The notes: a model not told the origin generated them from the sequence alone. A stretch of 19,340 nucleotides of DNA from JAKLKS01 sp964370855 (GCA_964370855.1 CAYJMF010000091.1:1-19340), one strand, 5' to 3'; positions 5,855 through 13,384 are shown, counted from the stretch's first letter. Numbers and translations: made by a program.

Positions 5855-8800
5855 GTGGAACCGCCCTGGTGGAAGCTCGCGCGCCTCCTGTCCCGGCTCT
5901 CCCTCCGGCTCTACTACGCCGACCTGAGGGTCGAGCACGCGGAGCGGATCCCGTCCGAGGGGCCCGTCCTCTTCGTCCTCAACCACCCCAACTCCCTCCT
6001 CGATCCCGCGGCCCTCATCGCCGCCTCCCCGCGCCCCGTCCGCTTCGCCGCCAAGGGGCCCCTCTTCCGCGTCCCCCTCCTCGGGTTCCTCCTCCGGAAA
6101 CTCGGCGCCATCCCCATCGACCGGCCCGGGGACCGCGGCAGCGACGTCCGCCGCAACCTCGCGGCGCTGGAGCGCATGGCCGCCGCGCTCCGGGAGGGGG
6201 GGGCCTGCGCCATCTTCCCCGAGGGGCTGAGCCACGCCGATCCGGAGCTCAAGACCGTCCGCTCCGGCCCCGCCCGCATCGCCCTGGACGCCGAGGAGGC
6301 CGCCGGCGGGAACCTCGGCCTCCGGGTCGTCCCCGTGGGGCTCTCCTTCTTCCCGAAGCAGATGTTCCGGGGCGACGCCGTGGTCCGGGTGGGCGTTCCC
6401 TTCGAGGTCCGCGACCTCCTCGGGGGGAACCGCCACGGCGCCGTGCGGACCGTGCAGGAGCGCATCGCCGGGAGCCTCCGCCCCCTCATCCACCACCTCG
6501 ACCGCGTGGACCTCGCCCCCCTCGTGGACGCCGTCGCCGGCCTCTACGCGGAGCAGAGGACCGGCCGGGGGGGAAGGCCGGCACTCCCCGGGGAGGAGGT
6601 CCGCCGCATCGCCGGCGCCGCCCTCAACCACTTCCTCGCCGCGGACCCGAAGGCGGTGGAGGAGATCGCGCGCCTCCACTCCCGCTACCTCCGCATCTCC
6701 GGACGCACCGGGGTCCCCGGCTCCGCCGTGGACTTCCACGAGAGGCCGGGCCGCGCCTGGGCGGCCTTCCTCGGCCGGGGCCTCCTCCTCGTCCTCGGCT
6801 TCCCCGTGCTCCTCTACGGGGTCCTCGGGAGCTTCCTCCCCTACCGCGTCACCTCCCGCCTCGCCGGCGCCGCGGCGCGGAGGGGGAGGGCCAACGCCAC
6901 GGTGCTCCCCTTCTACCGGGTGCTCGCCGGCCTCGTCGTCTTCGGGGCGTGGTGGGGGCTCCTCGGCCTGCAGGTCCACCTCTGGTCCCGCTCCCTCTCC
7001 GTCACCGCGGTCTTCCTCGCCTCCCTCCCCGTGACGGGCCTCCTCGCCCGCGCCTACGCCACCCGCATGCACCGCTGGACGGAGGCCCTGGAGGCGCTGC
7101 GCCCCGTGATCGCCCGCCGCGGCGTGGTGCGGCGCGTCGCCGCGGCCCGGGCGGAGCTCCTGACGAAGGTCGAGGCCCTCCGCGACCGCTACGCCGCCCA
7201 ATCCGGCGAGCCCCTCCTCCCGCGGGAGGAGCGGCGCGTGAAGCGGAGGATCGGCGGCTCCGTGGCCGCCGTCGCGGTGGCGGGGCTCCTTGCCTGGTTC
7301 CTGGCGGGCATGCGCGGGACCGGCCTCGACGAGATCGCCCTCCCGCCCTCCCCCTGGAAGGACCTCCCCGCGGAGGAGGCGGCCCGGGTCGTGGAGGGGG
7401 ACGCCCGGGCCCTCGCGGGGACCCTGGACACCCTGGCGGATCTCGAGCGCCGCATGATCGCCCTGCGGGGGGAGATCGACGGGGGGAGGACCACCTTCTA
7501 CGAACCCGCCACGGACAAGGCCATCCGCGGCCAGCTCCTCACCTACCTCTCCTGCCGCGAGGTGCTCCTCCGCCTCGCCTGGTACTACCGCGATCCCGAT
7601 CGCGCGCCGCCGGAACTCGCCCTCAAGGGCTTCCTCGTCGGCTACGGCGCCGGCACGGAGCTCTGCTCGCGCGGGATGCAGTTCGTGGAGGCCTTCGACG
7701 GCTCGCCCCAGGCGGTCCGCAAGCTCAACGAGGGGGACCCGGCGGGGGAGATCCCCCCGGGCATCTGGGAGCGCATCCGCGGGAACCTCGCCGACGCCGA
7801 CCTCCTCGACGCCATGGCCGCCGCCACGGCGCGCTTCGACGCGATGCGCGCCGCCGGGGGGCTCCCCTCCGAGGACCCCTGGCCCCGCGTCCTCGGCCGC
7901 GCCGCCGAGGGGGCGGAGGTCACGGCGGAACTCTCGGAGCGCCTCTGGAAGTACAAGTGGCGCCACGCCGTGGCCCGGGCCGTGGGGACCGGGGACGGGG
8001 GGCGGTACGCCGTCTCCTCCCTCGTCTCGACGTGGATCGGCGACGCCCGCCTGCGGAAGCGCCGGGAGAGGGAGGGGATGATCACGCCGGACCAGGTCGT
8101 CGCGCTCCGGGCGGTCCTCAGGCCCGGGGACATCCTCATCGAGCGGCGCAACTGGTACCTCTCCAACGCCTTCCTCCCCGGCTACTGGAAGCACGCCGCC
8201 GTCTACCTCGGCGGGGCCCCGGGGCTCGAGGCCCTCGGGGTCGCGGGCGAGCCCGCCGTGGTGTCCCGCCTGGAGGACCTCCGCCGGCCCGACCACGGGG
8301 GCCACCGCAAGGAGGTCCTCGAGGCCATCAGCGAGGGCGTCGTCTTCACCTCCCTGGAGGAATCCATGGGGGGCGCCGACGCCGTGGCGGTCTTCCGGCC
8401 CCGCCTCCCCCCGGAGAGGGTCCGGGAGGCCGTGGTGCGGGCCGTCTCGCAGCAGGGGAAGCCCTACGACTTCGACTTCGACTTCTTCTCCACGGACAGG
8501 CTCGTCTGCACGGAGGTCGTCTACCAGGCCTACCAGGAGTCCATCCGCTTCCCCCTGCAGGACATCATGGGGCGGCGGACCCTCCCGGCCCTGGACATCG
8601 TGCGGCTGTGGGCGGAGGGGAGGGGGAAGCCCGACGCCCCCCTCGAGTTCGTCGCCTTCTACGACGGCGACGAGCGGACGGAGACCGCGAGGGAGGCGGG
8701 ACCCGACGAGCTGGCGGCCAGCATCGACCGCCCCTCCGTCACCCCCCTCCAGGAGGACGATCGCGGCGTGCCCCTCCTCCTCTCCCCGGCGGCGGCGGGG

Positions 8801-8866
8801 CTGCTCGCCATGCTCGGAGTGGGGCTCTGGGTCTTCCGGAGGAGGCGGGAGGGGGGGGAGGTATGA
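5855..8866 (+). CDS. PlsC-type acyltransferase fused to a YiiX-like permuted papain-fold (NlpC/P60 superfamily) domain
   Basis: A 1003-residue membrane protein. Residues about 20-230 are a glycerolipid acyltransferase domain: NHPNSLLD at 43-50 supplies the catalytic H44 and D50 (spaced H-x5-D), and FPEG at 121-124 binds the acceptor phosphate. Family members move an acyl chain to a lysophospholipid or glycerol phosphate. Hydrophobic segments lie at about 302-330, 354-400 and 467-486. The C-terminal part, about 745-930, has the order seen in YiiX/YebB-like permuted cysteine hydrolases: RPGDILIE near 757, YWKHAAVYLGG with H780, then LVCTEVVYQAY with C885, the likely nucleophile. A last membrane segment (about 973-992) is followed by basic residues. 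The GTG at 5855 is chosen because the open frame upstream lies in the repeat and because residue 52 onward of that frame begins normal PlsC sequence. Both domains are confident; their joint action on lipid is inference. Confidence 0.88.
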   Translation: MEPPWWKLARLLSRLSLRLYYADLRVEHAERIPSEGPVLFVLNHPNSLLDPAALIAASPRPVRFAAKGPLFRVPLLGFLLRKLGAIPIDRPGDRGSDVRRNLAALERMAAALREGGACAIFPEGLSHADPELKTVRSGPARIALDAEEAAGGNLGLRVVPVGLSFFPKQMFRGDAVVRVGVPFEVRDLLGGNRHGAVRTVQERIAGSLRPLIHHLDRVDLAPLVDAVAGLYAEQRTGRGGRPALPGEEVRRIAGAALNHFLAADPKAVEEIARLHSRYLRISGRTGVPGSAVDFHERPGRAWAAFLGRGLLLVLGFPVLLYGVLGSFLPYRVTSRLAGAAARRGRANATVLPFYRVLAGLVVFGAWWGLLGLQVHLWSRSLSVTAVFLASLPVTGLLARAYATRMHRWTEALEALRPVIARRGVVRRVAAARAELLTKVEALRDRYAAQSGEPLLPREERRVKRRIGGSVAAVAVAGLLAWFLAGMRGTGLDEIALPPSPWKDLPAEEAARVVEGDARALAGTLDTLADLERRMIALRGEIDGGRTTFYEPATDKAIRGQLLTYLSCREVLLRLAWYYRDPDRAPPELALKGFLVGYGAGTELCSRGMQFVEAFDGSPQAVRKLNEGDPAGEIPPGIWERIRGNLADADLLDAMAAATARFDAMRAAGGLPSEDPWPRVLGRAAEGAEVTAELSERLWKYKWRHAVARAVGTGDGGRYAVSSLVSTWIGDARLRKRREREGMITPDQVVALRAVLRPGDILIERRNWYLSNAFLPGYWKHAAVYLGGAPGLEALGVAGEPAVVSRLEDLRRPDHGGHRKEVLEAISEGVVFTSLEESMGGADAVAVFRPRLPPERVREAVVRAVSQQGKPYDFDFDFFSTDRLVCTEVVYQAYQESIRFPLQDIMGRRTLPALDIVRLWAEGRGKPDAPLEFVAFYDGDERTETAREAGPDELAASIDRPSVTPLQEDDRGVPLLLSPAAAGLLAMLGVGLWVFRRRREGGEV

Positions 8867-8867
8867 T
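8862..8867 (+). promoter_or_regulatory. Candidate -10 element (TATGAT) before the protease-TPR gene
   Basis: TATGAT differs from the -10 consensus at one base and overlaps the stop codon of the preceding gene. It lies 60 bases before the ATG at 8928. No convincing -35 was found 16-18 bases upstream. Transcription from the upstream gene is also possible. Confidence 0.35.
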
Positions 8868-8927
8868 TCCACCCCGCGAGGGGCAGGCGGTACGGGTGCA
8901 GGACCCGCAATTCCGGGAGGGCGTCCC

Positions 8928-10619
8928 ATGGATTCAACCGCTTCCGCGCGTCGGGCCGGTCCCGAGGCGATCAAGTCCCTCGTGGATCGCACCTCTCCCT
9001 CCGTCGTCTCCGTCATCCCCTACGACGCCGACTACAACACGCTGACCGAGGGCTGCGGCTTCTTCACGGGCGAGGGGCGCATCGTCACCAGCCGCCACAT
9101 CTTCCAGGGCGCCAAGTCCGCCCGGGTGATGCGCTACGACGGGAGCGTGCACGACCTCCTCGGCATCCTCGCCGAGGACCCGGAATCCGACCTCGTGATG
9201 GCCGCCGTGGACATCCCCGATCGCATCGCCCCGCCCCTGCCCCTGGCCCGGACGCTGCCCCGGGGAGGGGAGGCCCTCGTCGTCGTGGGCGGCCGCATGT
9301 CCCACGGGAAGGACGGCCTCGCCGGGGACTTCATCGGGGCGCGGGAGTTGCCGGTCCTCGGCCAGGTCCTCCGGACGACGCTGCGCCTCGATCCCGGCAT
9401 CTCCGGGTCCCCCGTGGTGAGCATGGACGGCGAGGTCGTCGGCATGGCCGTGGCCCGCTCCCTTCCCCAGGGGAGCTTCGCCTTCGTCGTCCCCGCCTCC
9501 CGTCTCGACGACCTCGCCAGCACGGAGTTCGTGAAGGTGGGGGAGCACGGCGGTTCCGCGGGCCGGGACCCGGACCGGTTCCTCCCCGCCTGCGCGCTCC
9601 TCCTGAAGGACGACCTCGAGGGGGCGCTCCGGGAGCTGGAGGCCCTGGCCGGCGCCGGCAAGAAGGACGCCGAGGCCTGGTCCGCCGTGGCCGACGCCCA
9701 GCTCTCCCTCGGCCGCCCCCGGGAGGCGATGCTCGCCGCCCGCGCCGCCGTGGGCATGGATCCCGAGGACGCCGACGCCTGGGCCCGCCTCGGCGCCGCC
9801 TGCACCGCGGCGGGCCTCCCCGGGGAGGCCGTGGACGCCTGCAAGCGCGTCGTCAAGCTCCGCCCGAAGAGCGCCCGCGCGTGGAACCGCCTCGGCGTCG
9901 CCTGCTACAACGCCGGCCGCCCCGCGGAGGCCGCCGACTCCTGCCGCGAGGCCATCCGCATCGAGCCCGACGACGCGCAGGAGCACAAGAACCTCGGCGT
10001 CGCCTACTTCGCCCTCAAGCGGTACCCCGAGGCCGCGGAGGCCTTCCGCGAGGCGGTGCGCATCCGGCCCGGCTTCGACCACGCGTGGAAGAACCTGGGG
10101 ATGACCTACTACCTCATGGGCTCCTACGAGAAGTCCGTGGACGCGACCCGGGAGGCGGTGAAGATCCGCCCCGACTACGCCCGCGCCAACAACAACCTCG
10201 GGGTGGCGCTCCAGGCCCTCGGGAAGACCGACGACGCCATCGAGTGCTACCAGATGGCGCTCCGCGCCAAGCCCCGCTTCAGCCAGGCCTGGGCGAACCT
10301 CGCCTTCGCCTACGCCAAGAAGGGGATGAACGACGAGGCGGTCCGGACCTTCGAGGAGGCCCTCGCCCGGGACGATTCCGACTCCGACGCGCGGACCAAC
10401 CTCGGGACGCTCCTCTGGAAGCTCAAGCGCGTCGACGAGGCGAAGAAGGCCTTCGTGGACGCCATCCGCGCGGAGCCCAAGCACGTGACGGCCCACCTCC
10501 AGTACGGGCTCCTCCTGCTGGAGATCGGGGACCGGGGCGCGGCGCTGGAGGAGTACAAGATCCTCAAGGCCCTCGACCCGGAGAAGGCCGAGGCCCTCTT
10601 CTCGAAGATCTACAAGTAG
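8928..10619 (+). CDS. HtrA/trypsin-fold serine protease with nine C-terminal TPR repeats
   Basis: A 563-residue protein with no signal peptide or membrane segment. Residues about 15-200 form a trypsin-like domain of the HtrA type with an intact triad: H57 in IVTSRHIF, D88 in PESDLVMAAVD, and S159 in GISGSP. A PDZ domain, normal in HtrA, is absent. Residues 248-553 are nine consecutive tetratricopeptide repeats of exactly 34 residues each, with the usual W/N-LG-Y and A-P positions; a degenerate repeat precedes them at about 215-247. TPRs bind peptides or proteins and probably select substrates or a partner. A GGGAGG ribosome-binding site precedes the ATG. The fluoride channel gene begins five bases after its stop, so the two are likely co-transcribed. 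The lack of an export signal suggests action in the cytoplasm, unlike classical periplasmic HtrA. Substrate unknown. Confidence 0.9.
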   Translation: MDSTASARRAGPEAIKSLVDRTSPSVVSVIPYDADYNTLTEGCGFFTGEGRIVTSRHIFQGAKSARVMRYDGSVHDLLGILAEDPESDLVMAAVDIPDRIAPPLPLARTLPRGGEALVVVGGRMSHGKDGLAGDFIGARELPVLGQVLRTTLRLDPGISGSPVVSMDGEVVGMAVARSLPQGSFAFVVPASRLDDLASTEFVKVGEHGGSAGRDPDRFLPACALLLKDDLEGALRELEALAGAGKKDAEAWSAVADAQLSLGRPREAMLAARAAVGMDPEDADAWARLGAACTAAGLPGEAVDACKRVVKLRPKSARAWNRLGVACYNAGRPAEAADSCREAIRIEPDDAQEHKNLGVAYFALKRYPEAAEAFREAVRIRPGFDHAWKNLGMTYYLMGSYEKSVDATREAVKIRPDYARANNNLGVALQALGKTDDAIECYQMALRAKPRFSQAWANLAFAYAKKGMNDEAVRTFEEALARDDSDSDARTNLGTLLWKLKRVDEAKKAFVDAIRAEPKHVTAHLQYGLLLLEIGDRGAALEEYKILKALDPEKAEALFSKIYK

Positions 10620-10624
10620 GGGCC

Positions 10625-11035
10625 ATGGCGGGCGGGGGCCTCCTCACGGCGGATCGGCTGCGGACGGCGCTGCTGCTCGCCCTCGGCGGGGGGCTCGGGG
10701 CGGTGGCCCGCTACGTCGCCGGCGGCCTCGCCGCCCGGGCCTTCGGCACGCGCCTCCCCTGGGGCACCTTCCTCGTGAACGTGTCCGGCTGCCTCGCCCT
10801 CGGCTTCGTCCTGACCCTGCTGGACGAGCACCTCCCCGACAGCCGCGCCTGGCGGGCGCTGGTGGCGGTGGGGTTCCTCGGGGCCTACACCACCTTCTCC
10901 ACCTTCGCCTGGGAGGGGAACAGGCTCCTCGCCTCCGAAGGGTGGGGGGCGGCCCTCGGCTACGCCCTCGGCAGCGTCGCCGCCGGGCTCCTGGCGGTGC
11001 GCGGCGGGATCCTGCTCGCGCGGATGGTGCCGTAG
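10625..11035 (+). CDS. crcB: Fluoride ion channel FluC/CrcB
   Basis: A 136-residue integral membrane protein of normal length for the family, which works as an antiparallel dimer exporting fluoride. The three signatures are present: GGGLGAVARY at 21-30, GTFLVNVSGC at 47-56 with the conserved asparagine N52, and GFLGAYTTFSTF at 83-94 with the phenylalanine-box residues F91 and F94 and the TTFST segment. Four hydrophobic helices can be drawn at about 14-36, 47-66, 77-98 and 107-132. The ATG at 10625 is five bases after the protease stop; upstream in-frame sequence is the shadow of that gene. The ribosome-binding site is weak (GGGG). No fluoride riboswitch can be present immediately upstream because that sequence is coding. 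Confidence 0.95.
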   Translation: MAGGGLLTADRLRTALLLALGGGLGAVARYVAGGLAARAFGTRLPWGTFLVNVSGCLALGFVLTLLDEHLPDSRAWRALVAVGFLGAYTTFSTFAWEGNRLLASEGWGAALGYALGSVAAGLLAVRGGILLARMVP

Positions 11036-11125
11036 GGGGGAGTCGGCTTCCTCCGGCAAATCCCCCGGGGGGTGTCCGACCCATGGGGGACCGGGGCACC
11101 CGCCCGCGACGCCCCGGCCCGGCGG

Positions 11126-11141
11126 GGGGGCGTGCGCCCCC
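11126..11141. terminator. Possible hairpin terminator after crcB
   Basis: GGGGGC (11126-11131) pairs with GCCCCC (11136-11141) around GTGC. The 144 bases between crcB and the next gene hold this and another C/G palindrome near 11065, but no T-tract, so termination is only a possibility. Confidence 0.25.
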
Positions 11142-11179
11142 TCGAAATCGTGCGGGGGAGCGGGTGCAAGGAGGATTCC

Positions 11180-11791
11180 ATGCGCAGCGTTCGTGCGTTC
11201 ATCGCGACGGGCCTGGCCGTCGTCGTCGGCTGGGCGGCCTTCGCCCTGGTGACGGCGCAGACGGGGAAAGCGGCGTACAACCTGACGACGGTCCACCTCG
11301 GGGGCGCCTCCTCGGGGAACCAGACGGTGACCCTCTTCACCGTGCCCCAGGGGCAGGACCTCACCATCACCGACATCGTGTACGTGTTCTCCAACCAGAC
11401 CGTCGGGGGCACGGGCTACCTCGAGGAGCACATCCAGGCGAGGGTCCAGGACGGCGGCCAGAACCCCAATCCCACCTGCCAGGGGAACGGCCGGGTGGAG
11501 GACTTCGCCTCCTTCCGGTGGGCGAGCGACGAGATCTGGATCACCTTCGACCAGTTCACGTCCTTCGGAGCGAGCTACAACTTCCTCGGCTCCAACAACC
11601 CCGAACTTCTGCCCGCTGACGAGGAGAAGCTCCGCGTGACGAACGGTTTCAACCAGACGGAGTCCCACCACTTCCAGACGGGGCTCGTGATCCCGGGCGG
11701 GAATACGGTCGATCTCACGACCTACGCCGGCTCCTCGCAGATCCCCCTGACGGGCCTCGTCGAGGTCCGCATCTCCGGAACTCTCCAGTAG
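11180..11791 (+). CDS. Secreted protein of unknown function
   Basis: A 203-residue protein that I do not recognise. Residues 7-26 form a signal peptide with a plausible cleavage near TAQ at 26-28. The mature part is rich in Thr, Asn, Gln, Gly and aromatic residues with alternating hydrophobic positions, as in an extracellular beta-sandwich. It has a single cysteine (in PTCQGN), so no internal disulfide is possible. The ATG at 11180 sits behind a strong AAGGAGGA ribosome-binding site (11168-11175); an ATG 108 bases upstream in the same frame is rejected because the added sequence is Arg/Pro/Gly-rich and would bury the signal peptide. It contains more AA- and AC-rich codons (Asn, Gln, Thr) than its neighbours, in keeping with an exported protein. 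A hairpin lies 29 bases after the stop. Confidence 0.85.
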   Translation: MRSVRAFIATGLAVVVGWAAFALVTAQTGKAAYNLTTVHLGGASSGNQTVTLFTVPQGQDLTITDIVYVFSNQTVGGTGYLEEHIQARVQDGGQNPNPTCQGNGRVEDFASFRWASDEIWITFDQFTSFGASYNFLGSNNPELLPADEEKLRVTNGFNQTESHHFQTGLVIPGGNTVDLTTYAGSSQIPLTGLVEVRISGTLQ

Positions 11792-11820
11792 CCGTCGCCG
11801 ACGGCGGGACGCGATAGGGA

Positions 11821-11854
11821 AGGGGCCGGTGGTTCCCCGGAACCGCCGGCCCCT
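11821..11854. terminator. Bidirectional-type hairpin between convergent genes
   Basis: A 15-base arm (11821-11835) pairs with 11840-11854 around a 4-base loop, with one G-U wobble in the plus-strand RNA. It lies between the ends of the convergent 11180 and 12229 genes and is placed to terminate both. No T-tract follows, so it may depend on other factors. Confidence 0.6.
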
Positions 11855-11866
11855 CGTACGCCAGGC

Positions 11867-12229
11867 TCAGAAACCGACCATCTCCTCGAACCCCCCCCAG
11901 GCCATGCGCTTCATGTCGAAGGGCATGTCCTTCGGGTCGCACATCGCCGCGATGCGCGGGTCCTTCATCACCTTCGCGTTGACCCGATCGCGGTGGGCCC
12001 GGGACCGGTAGACGATCCAGGAGAAGACCACGGTCTCCCCGGGACGGCAGCGGGCGAGACGGGGGAACGGGATCCCGCAGGGGACCTTCGCCTCATCGAG
12101 GCGGCACTCGCGGTACTCGAGGGCCCCGTGGTCCTTCCAGATCTTCGCCCCCTTCGCGGCCATGCGGCGGTAGGCGGCGAGCTTCCTCTTCGGGACCGCG
12201 AGGACGAAACCGTCGACGTAGCGGGCCAT
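11867..12229 (-). CDS. DUF1428 (YbaA-like) small cytoplasmic protein
   Basis: A 120-residue protein that fits the DUF1428 family, to which E. coli YbaA belongs, across its whole length. The opening MARYVDGFVLAVPK, the central HGALEYRECR and ETVVFSWIVYRSRAHRDRVN, and the closing KRMAWGGFEEMV are all characteristic phrases. The fold is a ferredoxin-like alpha/beta dimer; the biochemical role of the family is not established. The start is the ATG at 12229, five bases after an AAGGAGGT ribosome-binding site on the minus strand; a GTG six bases upstream is in frame but overlaps that site. The gene diverges from the TerB/DUF697 gene, with a TATCCT promoter-like hexamer before each. Confidence 0.9.
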   Translation of the reverse strand: MARYVDGFVLAVPKRKLAAYRRMAAKGAKIWKDHGALEYRECRLDEAKVPCGIPFPRLARCRPGETVVFSWIVYRSRAHRDRVNAKVMKDPRIAAMCDPKDMPFDMKRMAWGGFEEMVGF

Positions 12230-12249
12230 GGGCACCTCCTTGGACGGGA

Positions 12250-12255
12250 AGGATA
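12250..12255 (-). promoter_or_regulatory. Candidate -10 element (TATCCT) for the DUF1428 gene
   Basis: On the minus strand TATCCT lies 20 bases before the ATG at 12229, just ahead of the AAGGAGGT ribosome-binding site. The same hexamer occurs on the plus strand at 12321 for the divergent gene. No good -35 box was found. Confidence 0.4.
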
Positions 12256-12320
12256 CCGCCGGCGCGTCCCTCCCGTGGAGAACCCGGGTGCGGGGATTCC
12301 CGGCCCCCCGCCGCCCGTCC

Positions 12321-12326
12321 TATCCT
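12321..12326 (+). promoter_or_regulatory. Candidate -10 element (TATCCT) for the TerB/DUF697 gene
   Basis: TATCCT lies 50 bases before the ATG at 12377 in the divergent intergenic region. TTCCCG 18 bases upstream is a poor -35 match. An AAAGGAGG ribosome-binding site precedes the ATG. Confidence 0.4.
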
Positions 12327-12376
12327 CGGCCGTGTCGCCGTTTCGAGGGTCGCAGGGCCACGGGAAAGGAGGCGCC

Positions 12377-13327
12377 ATGCCCGCCACGGAAGCCGAGGTG
12401 CTCGCCGGTCTACGGGTGCTCGTCGCCGTCGCCAAGGCCGACGGCCGGGTCGCCCCGGAGGAGAGGAAGTCCCTGGAGGAGGCCTTCGCGGAGGTCAGGC
12501 TCCCCAAGGGTGTCACCCTCGACGGGATGCTCGCCGAGGCCATCGACCTCGGGACGGAGGTCGGGAGGATCGCCGACCCCGACGTCCGGGACTCGGTCTA
12601 CAACGCCGCCTACACCCTCGCCAACGCCGACGGCCACGCGTCCCCGGAGGAGCTGAAGGCCCTCGACCGCGTGCGCGAGGGGTTCCGGATCCCGAAGGAC
12701 CGGGCGACCCTCCTCGGCCGGGTCCTCGGGGAGGCAAAGGACACCGTCCTCCCGAGCCGCATCCGCCCCGTCGCCGATCCCGACAGGCGCGCCGCCGAGA
12801 TCCGGGAGGACGTCCTCAAGTACTCGATCTTCGCGGCCATCCTCGGGGCCTTCCCGGTGCCCGGCGTCTCCATCGCGACGGATCTGGCCGTCGTGGGGCT
12901 CCAGCTGAAACTGGTCCGGGACGTGGGCCAGTACTGGGGCCACACCGTGGACGACCGGGCCGCCAAGTCCCTCCTCTACGGGCTCGGCCTCGGCACCGGC
13001 GCCCGCCTCGCGGTCACCGGCGTCGCCAAGCTCGTCCCCGTCTTCGGGAGCGCCTTCGGCGCCGCGGCGGGTTTCGGCTCCACCTGGGCCCTGGGGAAGG
13101 TGGCCGACCAGTACTTCGCGACGGGGGGGAAGGCGGAGATCTCCACCCTCCGCGACGCCTTCCGGAAGGCAGACCGGGAGGGGCGGCAGGAGTACGAGGC
13201 CCGCCGCATGGAGGTGGACGCCAGGAAGAAGGCCGCCGTCCCCACCATCGAGAAGCTCAACGCCGATTTGAAGGCGGGGCGGATCTCCCAGGCGGAGTTC
13301 GAGCGGCAGGTCGCGGAACTCGCGTAG
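12377..13327 (+). CDS. TerB-like / DUF697 two-domain protein
   Basis: A 316-residue protein. Residues about 5-115 are TerB-like helical sequence with two acidic loops, KADGRVAPEE near 21 and NADGHASPEE near 85, which in TerB-type proteins bind metal ions. Residues about 148-248 match the DUF697 pattern, a hydrophobic, glycine-rich segment (YSIFAAILGAFPVPG, then GLGLGTGARLAVTGVAKLVPVFG) that is often attached to Era-like GTPases and likely associates with membrane. The last 60 residues are a charged helix, possibly coiled coil. No GTPase domain is present. The ATG follows AAAGGAGG; open frame upstream overlaps the divergent gene and is ignored. Families are assigned by pattern; the cellular role is unknown, perhaps a membrane stress or envelope sensor. 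Confidence 0.82.
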   Translation: MPATEAEVLAGLRVLVAVAKADGRVAPEERKSLEEAFAEVRLPKGVTLDGMLAEAIDLGTEVGRIADPDVRDSVYNAAYTLANADGHASPEELKALDRVREGFRIPKDRATLLGRVLGEAKDTVLPSRIRPVADPDRRAAEIREDVLKYSIFAAILGAFPVPGVSIATDLAVVGLQLKLVRDVGQYWGHTVDDRAAKSLLYGLGLGTGARLAVTGVAKLVPVFGSAFGAAAGFGSTWALGKVADQYFATGGKAEISTLRDAFRKADREGRQEYEARRMEVDARKKAAVPTIEKLNADLKAGRISQAEFERQVAELA

Positions 13328-13344
13328 GCGCCGCTTCGCGGCGC
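13328..13344. terminator. Hairpin between convergent genes
   Basis: GCGCCGC (13328-13334) pairs with GCGGCGC (13338-13344) around TTC, starting at the base after the stop of the TerB/DUF697 gene. A further C/G-rich dyad follows near 13358. The convergent SBBP gene ends at 13385, so this could stop transcription from both sides. There is no T-tract. Confidence 0.5.
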
Positions 13345-13384
13345 ATCCGGAGGAGGGGCGGGCCCGCCCGACGGCAGGCGCGGG

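Noticed and set aside
4898..9016. Very long minus-strand open frame through the gap and the acyltransferase gene
   Set aside because: The translation is low-complexity Gly/Glu/Arg/Pro/Val sequence, runs through N bases and is antisense to two clear genes; it is open only because stop codons are rare in this composition.
10500..10624. Possible fluoride riboswitch before crcB
   Set aside because: This stretch encodes the last TPRs of the protease with normal repeat periodicity, leaving no room for a leader.
11072..11179. Upstream ATG for the 11180 secreted protein
   Set aside because: It would add 36 Arg/Pro/Gly-rich residues ahead of the signal peptide and has no ribosome-binding site, whereas AAGGAGGA precedes 11180.
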